In this document: piece by piece, positions 27,980-31,835 of the stretch
Layout of the letters: each line of letters opens with the position of its first letter
Position numbering within the stretch: the stretch's first letter is position 1
Source of the DNA: CF-118 sp035689345
Lineage (GTDB): Bacteria > Chloroflexota > Dormibacteria > Dormibacterales > Dormibacteraceae
Direction: 5' to 3'
DNA: 31,835 nt
NCBI GenBank assembly: GCA_035689345.1
Contig: DASSLR010000002.1
Coordinates: 1-31,835 of the forward strand
The notes under the pieces: model-generated
What the model saw: only the letters and a program-made list of their open reading frames with translations
What the model was told of the DNA's origin: nothing
The model's database searches: none
Translations under genes and position numbers: made by a program

Positions 27980-28734
27980 CGCGAGCCTGCGGCCGCTCTT
28001 AAGCGAATCTCGCGCAGCTCGTTTACCGTTGGCGCCGGCGTCTCGGTCACGTCCGCATCCACCTTGACCTCCCACCCGGTTGACTCGCGCACCTCGGCCA
28101 CGGTGTGGCCGGGATGTACCGAATCGAGGTATGCCTCGCCGCCCTCCGAGGGGAAGCGGAAGACGCAGAGCGTCGTGATGATGGCCGCCGGACCACCGCC
28201 GAGCAGCCCGTGGCGCCGGCGCCAGCCAGGCGAGCCGTCCCCGTGTCCGGGCGAGGTCACGAACGAAACGCGTTCGACCAGCCGCCGGCGCTCGTGAGTC
28301 ATGAGTGTCACCCAGCGCTTGCTGAGGATGGCGATGTCCGCCCCACCCCCACTCCCCGGCAGCTTCACCCGCGGCCTCTCCGGCGGTCCGACGTAAGACG
28401 TGTTGAGGTTGCCGAACCGGTCCACCTCGGCGCCGCCGATGAATCCAAGGTCGACGTGACCTTGCGCCATGAGCGCCATGACGTTGGACATTCGTGTCGC
28501 CCACAGCGCACCGACGACGTTGGGCGGGTCGCCCATCGTGCCGAGGTAGGTGGTCGCGGCGTGGTCGCGCATCAGTCCGACCTCGAACAGCCCGCGCGCT
28601 TTCGGCGCGTGCGTGTTGCGCGCCACGCCGTACGCGATGATCGGCAGCCTCATGCCGACGAAGACCAGTTCGCCGTCGCGTATCTCACGTGAGGCGACCG
28701 CGATCATCAGCTCCTGTTCGGTGTAATCACTCAT
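27976..28734 (-). CDS. CoA-transferase, subunit B (glutaconate CoA-transferase / IpdB-like)
   Basis: The 252-residue product aligns by eye with glutaconate CoA-transferase subunit B of Acidaminococcus: FVGMRLPIIAYGVARNTHAP, LFEVGLMRD, DLGFIGGAEVDRFGNLNTS, LPGSGGGADIA, then MTHERRRLVERVSFVTSPG and TVNELREI near the end. The catalytic Glu of class I CoA-transferases falls at E51 in FEVGLM, so it looks like a working transferase. The IpdAB hydrolases of steroid breakdown are close relatives, and that role stays open. ATGAGTGA makes it overlap subunit A by 8 bases, so the two are coupled as expected for an alpha/beta enzyme. Confidence 0.9.
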   Translation of the reverse strand: MSDYTEQELMIAVASREIRDGELVFVGMRLPIIAYGVARNTHAPKARGLFEVGLMRDHAATTYLGTMGDPPNVVGALWATRMSNVMALMAQGHVDLGFIGGAEVDRFGNLNTSYVGPPERPRVKLPGSGGGADIAILSKRWVTLMTHERRRLVERVSFVTSPGHGDGSPGWRRRHGLLGGGPAAIITTLCVFRFPSEGGEAYLDSVHPGHTVAEVRESTGWEVKVDADVTETPAPTVNELREIRLRAAAGSR

Positions 28735-29605
28735 CGGCGAAGTTCGCCGGTTCGGACGGCCGGCGGCCGGTGATGCGAATCGAATCGGCGTCCACCATCT
28801 TCATGTAGGCCTTGCGATCCGGGACGTCGTGGACCCAGCGCTGCAGCCAGGCGTCGTAACCCTCGGGCGTGCGCGACTCGTCCGCGTACGCGTTGTCGAG
28901 CGCGTGGTCGCGCTTCCAGAATCCCTGCACGGGCGCAGGATGCGCGCCGCCGGGTTCGTGCACCACGGCGGCGACCTTCGACTCGGGCAGGAGGATGCGG
29001 TTCGGGTCGCTCAGGGTCACCGCTTCGTCGACGAGCTCCTCGCACGAGACGATCACGCGCTCGGCGGCCAGGCCCGCCTCCTCGCTGATGCCCAGCGGGC
29101 CCCACGCGTGCGCGCGGCCGTGTTCGTCGCATCGCTGCACGTGGAGGATCGTCACGTCGGGCCGGACCGCGTTGACGTGGACGAGTCCGTCGACCGCTTT
29201 GATGTTGGGGTTCGTGCGCAGGATGTCGCTGCCGAGCAGCGTGCGCGCCGGCACGTAGGGCACGTTCCACGCGGCTGCCCACAGAGCCATCGAGATCGAG
29301 AAATTGGTGTGATCGTGGACCTCGATGGAGCGTGGAATGCCCTGCTCCGCCGCGCGGCGGTAGCAGTGGCCGAGACCACCTGACACGTTGCCGATCCACG
29401 CGGCGGTGATGCGGCGCACGCAACCCGCACCGATGATCTCGTCGAACAACGAATCGGAAATGGGCCCGACGAGCTCGAGGTCCTTGCGCCGCTGCCGGAT
29501 CAGCTCGTGTCCTGCCGCGAAAGGAATCAGCGGCTCGAGCGCGCAGCCGATGGCGACCGTGCTGCCGTCAGGAACGAAGCGCGCGATGGCCTCGGCCATC
29601 GTCAT
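28727..29605 (-). CDS. CoA-transferase, subunit A (glutaconate CoA-transferase / IpdA-like)
   Basis: This 292-residue partner subunit starts MTMAEAIARFVPDGSTVAIG, the usual CoA-transferase A entry. It then has FDEIIGAGCVRRITAAWIG, ARTLLGSDILRTNPN, RPDVTILHVQRCDEHGRAHAWGPLG and VVHEPGGAHPAPVQGFW. The EPGGAHP block is shared with IpdA and glutaconate CoA-transferase A. With subunit B it would move CoA between carboxylic acids in the cytoplasm. The start is ATG at 29605, 8 bases after the aroC stop; in-frame sequence upstream is inside aroC and is rejected. Linking a CoA-transferase to aroC looks like operon convenience rather than shared pathway. Confidence 0.9.
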   Translation of the reverse strand: MTMAEAIARFVPDGSTVAIGCALEPLIPFAAGHELIRQRRKDLELVGPISDSLFDEIIGAGCVRRITAAWIGNVSGGLGHCYRRAAEQGIPRSIEVHDHTNFSISMALWAAAWNVPYVPARTLLGSDILRTNPNIKAVDGLVHVNAVRPDVTILHVQRCDEHGRAHAWGPLGISEEAGLAAERVIVSCEELVDEAVTLSDPNRILLPESKVAAVVHEPGGAHPAPVQGFWKRDHALDNAYADESRTPEGYDAWLQRWVHDVPDRKAYMKMVDADSIRITGRRPSEPANFADE

Positions 29606-29613
29606 GACCTTCG

Positions 29614-30768
29614 TCAGCGGCCGACCGTCTCCATGTATCCACGGTAGTTGCGCTCGACCTCGGCCATCGAGTCGCCGCCGAACTTTTCCAGAAATGCGCC
29701 CGCCAGCGTCAGCGCCACCATCGCCTCGCCGATCACACCCGCCGCCGGCACGACGCACACGTCGCTGCGCTCGTAGTGCGCCTCGACCTTTTCCTTGGTC
29801 TTCAGGTCGATCGACCGCATCGGCTTCTTCATGGTGGAGATGGGCTTGATGGCGACGCGCAGGTCGATGGGCTCGCCGTTGGTCACGCCGCCGGTCAGGC
29901 CTCCCGCCCGGTTGGTCAGGTGGTGGAAGGCGCCGTCGGAGAAATCGATCTCGTCGTGGAATTGAGAGCCGGGGCGCGCCGCGCCCGCGAAGCCGGCGCC
30001 GATCTCCACACCCTTGATGGCGTTGATCGAAAGCATCGCCTGCGCGAGCAGACCGTCGAGCTTGCGGTCCCAGTGCACGTAGCTGCCGAGGCCTGGCGGC
30101 ACGCCGCGAGCGATGACGCGGAACGTCCCGCCCAGCGTGTCGCCGCGCTCCGCCACGGCGTCGATGTCGGCCACCATGCGCGCCGACATCTCGGGGTCGG
30201 GGCAGCGAACCGGCGACGCCTCGATCTCCTCGATCGACACTGTGTCCGGGTTGACGCCCTCGTAGCCGACGTCGTTGGCGCCGATCGATTGCGTGAAGCT
30301 GAAGATCTCGACCCCGAAGCGGCCGAGCAGCTTGCGCGCGATCCCACCTGCCGCCACGCGCGTGGCCGTCTCGCGCGCCGACGACCGCTCGAGCACGCTG
30401 CGCACGTCATCGAGGCCGTACTTGAGCACGCCGGCGAGATCGGCGTGACCTGGCCGCAGGCGGGTCACGGGCTTGGGCGCGAAGCCCTCCTTGGAGGCGG
30501 TCATCTCGGCCGTCCAGTTGACGTGGTCCTTGTTCTCCAGCACCAGCGTCACGGGGCTGCCGATCGTGAAACCGCCGCGGACGCCGCTGACGATGCGCGC
30601 GAAATCGGTCTCGATCCTCTGCCGGCCGCCGCGCCCGTGACCGCCCTGGCGGCGCGCGAGGTCCTTGCGGAGGTCGTCCTCGGAGATCTCGAGGCCGGCC
30701 GGAAGTCCCTCGACGATGACTGTCAGCTGCGGGCCGTGCGATTCGCCGGCGGTCAGGAACCGGAACAT
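29614..30768 (-). CDS. aroC: Chorismate synthase
   Basis: This 384-residue enzyme makes chorismate from EPSP, the last shikimate step, with reduced FMN. Family marks are MFRFLTAGESHGPQL at the start, the FMN-site stretches RRQGGHGRGGRQRIETD and RPGHADLAGVLKYG, RSSARETATRVAAGGIARKLL, and the late GGLTGGVTNGEPIDLRVAIKPIST. ATG at 30768 matches the family start. TATCAT at 30776-30781 lies 7 bases upstream, so a leaderless mRNA is likely, and the frame extending further upstream is antisense to the HAD gene. It heads aroC - CoA-transferase A - B - VOC. Confidence 0.97.
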   Translation of the reverse strand: MFRFLTAGESHGPQLTVIVEGLPAGLEISEDDLRKDLARRQGGHGRGGRQRIETDFARIVSGVRGGFTIGSPVTLVLENKDHVNWTAEMTASKEGFAPKPVTRLRPGHADLAGVLKYGLDDVRSVLERSSARETATRVAAGGIARKLLGRFGVEIFSFTQSIGANDVGYEGVNPDTVSIEEIEASPVRCPDPEMSARMVADIDAVAERGDTLGGTFRVIARGVPPGLGSYVHWDRKLDGLLAQAMLSINAIKGVEIGAGFAGAARPGSQFHDEIDFSDGAFHHLTNRAGGLTGGVTNGEPIDLRVAIKPISTMKKPMRSIDLKTKEKVEAHYERSDVCVVPAAGVIGEAMVALTLAGAFLEKFGGDSMAEVERNYRGYMETVGR

Positions 30769-30775
30769 TGAGGCG

Positions 30776-30781
30776 ATGATA
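30776..30781 (-). promoter_or_regulatory. -10 element of aroC, leaderless type
   Basis: TATCAT on the minus strand (5 of 6 to TATAAT) lies 7 bases before the aroC ATG. No clear -35 is seen at 16-18 bases. It lies in the 22-bp gap to the divergent HAD gene. Confidence 0.5.
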
Positions 30782-30790
30782 GGGCGGCCC

Positions 30791-31534
30791 ATGCCGGCAC
30801 CCCTGGCCGCCGCCCTCGTCGACATCGGCGGAACGCTGTGGCCCAACTCGTGGCCGGTGCGCGCCACCGACGGGCTGGGCAGGCTGGCGCGGCTGCGCGC
30901 GGTCCTGCCGGAGCTGCCGCCCGACCGGGCGTCCTCCCTGTGCGAGGACATCATCAACAAGTCGCGTGACCTGAACGGCGGCACCGTGATGGTGCCCGAG
31001 CTGATCCGGATCGATGCCGACGAGCTCGTGACCATGTGCCTCACGGACCACATGGTTCCGGCCAGTGCCTCGCTGGTGATGCAAGTGCGGCGGGCCATGG
31101 CCATCCCCATCGACGGCGAGTTCCAGCCCCTCCCAGGCGCCGGCGAGCTGCTCGCGGCGATTCGCGAGCTCGGCCTGCGCTGCGTCATCGCCAGCAACAC
31201 CTACTGGCGCGACGCCAACAGCTACTGGGACGACTTCCGGCTTCTCGGCTGGGCGGACCACATCGACGCCGTCGTGACCTCGGTCGACGCGGGCCACCTC
31301 AAGCCGCATCCGGCAGTCTTCGAGCTGGCGGTGAAAGCCGCGGGCGTGCCGGCCGCGGAGTGCGTGGTCATCGGCAACAAGGAATCGAACGACGTCGAGC
31401 CCGCGCTCGCCATGGGCATGCGCACGATCCTCGTCTACCCCGACGACCCGCCTCCATCCTCGACTCGCGCCACCGCGGTCGCGGCGGACCTGCGGGAATG
31501 CGCGTCCGCGTTGAAGGCTATGCTCGGCCAGTAG
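30791..31534 (+). CDS. HAD-superfamily hydrolase with altered motif I
   Basis: This 247-residue protein has the HAD order: motif I VDIGGTLWP with nucleophile D11, motif II ASNTYW (about 136-141), the lysine of motif III in HLKPHP, and motif IV VIGNKESNDVEPALAMGMRTILV. In motif I the second Asp of DxDxT, the usual acid/base of phosphatases, is Gly (DIGGT), which is known for some HAD branches but predicts weak or different phosphatase chemistry. The helical cap between motif I and II is large, C1-like. ATG at 30791 has AGGG about 7 bases upstream. The next gene starts one base into its stop (TAGTG). Confidence 0.85.
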   Translation: MPAPLAAALVDIGGTLWPNSWPVRATDGLGRLARLRAVLPELPPDRASSLCEDIINKSRDLNGGTVMVPELIRIDADELVTMCLTDHMVPASASLVMQVRRAMAIPIDGEFQPLPGAGELLAAIRELGLRCVIASNTYWRDANSYWDDFRLLGWADHIDAVVTSVDAGHLKPHPAVFELAVKAAGVPAAECVVIGNKESNDVEPALAMGMRTILVYPDDPPPSSTRATAVAADLRECASALKAMLGQ

Positions 31535-31835
31535 TGAAGGACGAGCTACAGCGCGACGTCGAGCGCGTGTCGCTCATGCTCGACGTCAACGGCGAGCGCG
31601 CGCAGGTCCTGGTGCCCGTGCACAAGACGCTGCTCGAGGTTCTCCGCGAGGACATGGGCCTCACCGGCACGAAGCATGGATGCGAGCTCGGCGAATGTGG
31701 CACGTGCACGGTGCTCGTCGACGGGCGCCCGGAGCTCAGCTGCCTTGTGTTGCCGGTGCAGATCGAGGGCCGCGCGATCACCACGGTCGAAGGCCTCGCG
31801 CGGGGATCCGAGCTGCACCCGCTGCAGCAGGCGTT
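31534..31835 (+). CDS. 2Fe-2S subunit of a molybdenum hydroxylase (CoxS/XdhC-type), cut by the window end
   Basis: GTG at 31534 opens a frame that runs off the window after 100 codons. It encodes a plant-ferredoxin-like 2Fe-2S domain: LDVNGERAQVLVPVHKTLLEVLREDMGLTGTKHGC (blocks: LDVNGERAQVLV, LLEVLREDMGLTGTKHGC), with C50, C55, C58 and C70 in the order C-x4-C-x2-C-x11-C. The helical second cluster domain is only just beginning (ELHPLQQA). Such small subunits pass electrons in CO dehydrogenase, xanthine and isoquinoline-type hydroxylases. The GTG overlaps the HAD TAG by one base. Partner subunits should follow outside the window. The moeA gene in this window would serve such an enzyme's cofactor. 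Confidence 0.92.
   Translation, partial: MKDELQRDVERVSLMLDVNGERAQVLVPVHKTLLEVLREDMGLTGTKHGCELGECGTCTVLVDGRPELSCLVLPVQIEGRAITTVEGLARGSELHPLQQA

Overview
The window is a dense, GC-rich stretch of bacterial chromosome. It carries about 31 protein genes, often overlapping by a few bases, with no RNA genes, insertion sequences or CRISPR arrays that I can see. A DUF222/HNH (13E12-type) protein, a GAAC-N4-GTTC LexA box, a proofreading-less PolA, an AcrA1-type fatty acyl-CoA reductase and many leaderless GTG starts point to Actinobacteria or a nearby GC-rich Terrabacteria lineage such as Dormibacterota/Chloroflexota. This assignment is inference; no rRNA gene is present to settle it.

Layout. (1) 1-2724, minus: the N-terminal part of a DUF222 protein, a two-domain acyl-CoA reductase and an acidic hypothetical. 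(2) 2771-3169, plus: a proline-rich membrane protein, converging on the next unit. (3) 3114-10222, minus: an operon uvrB - hotdog thioesterase - hotdog thioesterase - uvrA - MFS exporter, headed by a LexA-type SOS box, with a CsbD protein divergent at 10284. (4) 10525-18540, minus: polA - mutM - PAP2 phosphatase - cutA - fused ABC transporter - moeA, almost without gaps. (5) 18638-20574, plus: bifunctional nuclease - MgtC-like membrane protein - DegV, facing a metallo-beta-lactamase-fold hydrolase. (6) 21632-25787: SCP2 protein, lipoprotein, DksA-type zinc-finger protein, small membrane protein, aldehyde dehydrogenase and divergent enoyl-CoA hydratase. (7) 25824-27546: a 19-codon micro-ORF with a strong ribosome binding site, rsgA, a palindromic repeat cluster and a secreted helical protein. 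(8) 27635-30768, minus: aroC - CoA-transferase A - CoA-transferase B - VOC protein. (9) 30791-end, plus: HAD hydrolase followed by a 2Fe-2S subunit of a molybdenum hydroxylase, cut by the window end.

Themes. DNA repair dominates the left half (UvrA, UvrB, PolA, MutM, a possible LexA regulon). Lipid/CoA chemistry recurs (acyl-CoA reductase, thioesterases, SCP2, enoyl-CoA hydratase, CoA-transferase, aldehyde dehydrogenase). MoeA supplies the type of cofactor that the enzyme of the last gene would need.

The most notable non-coding signal is architectural. At six gene starts a -10-like hexamer lies only 5-7 bases before the start codon, implying leaderless mRNAs, and at two of these (uvrB and the DUF222 gene) a LexA-like palindrome sits in the -35/-10 spacer. 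Other points worth a second look are an MgtC-family gene without a usable canonical start codon that is in frame with the nuclease upstream, the micro-ORF before rsgA, and a palindrome/direct-repeat cluster after rsgA.
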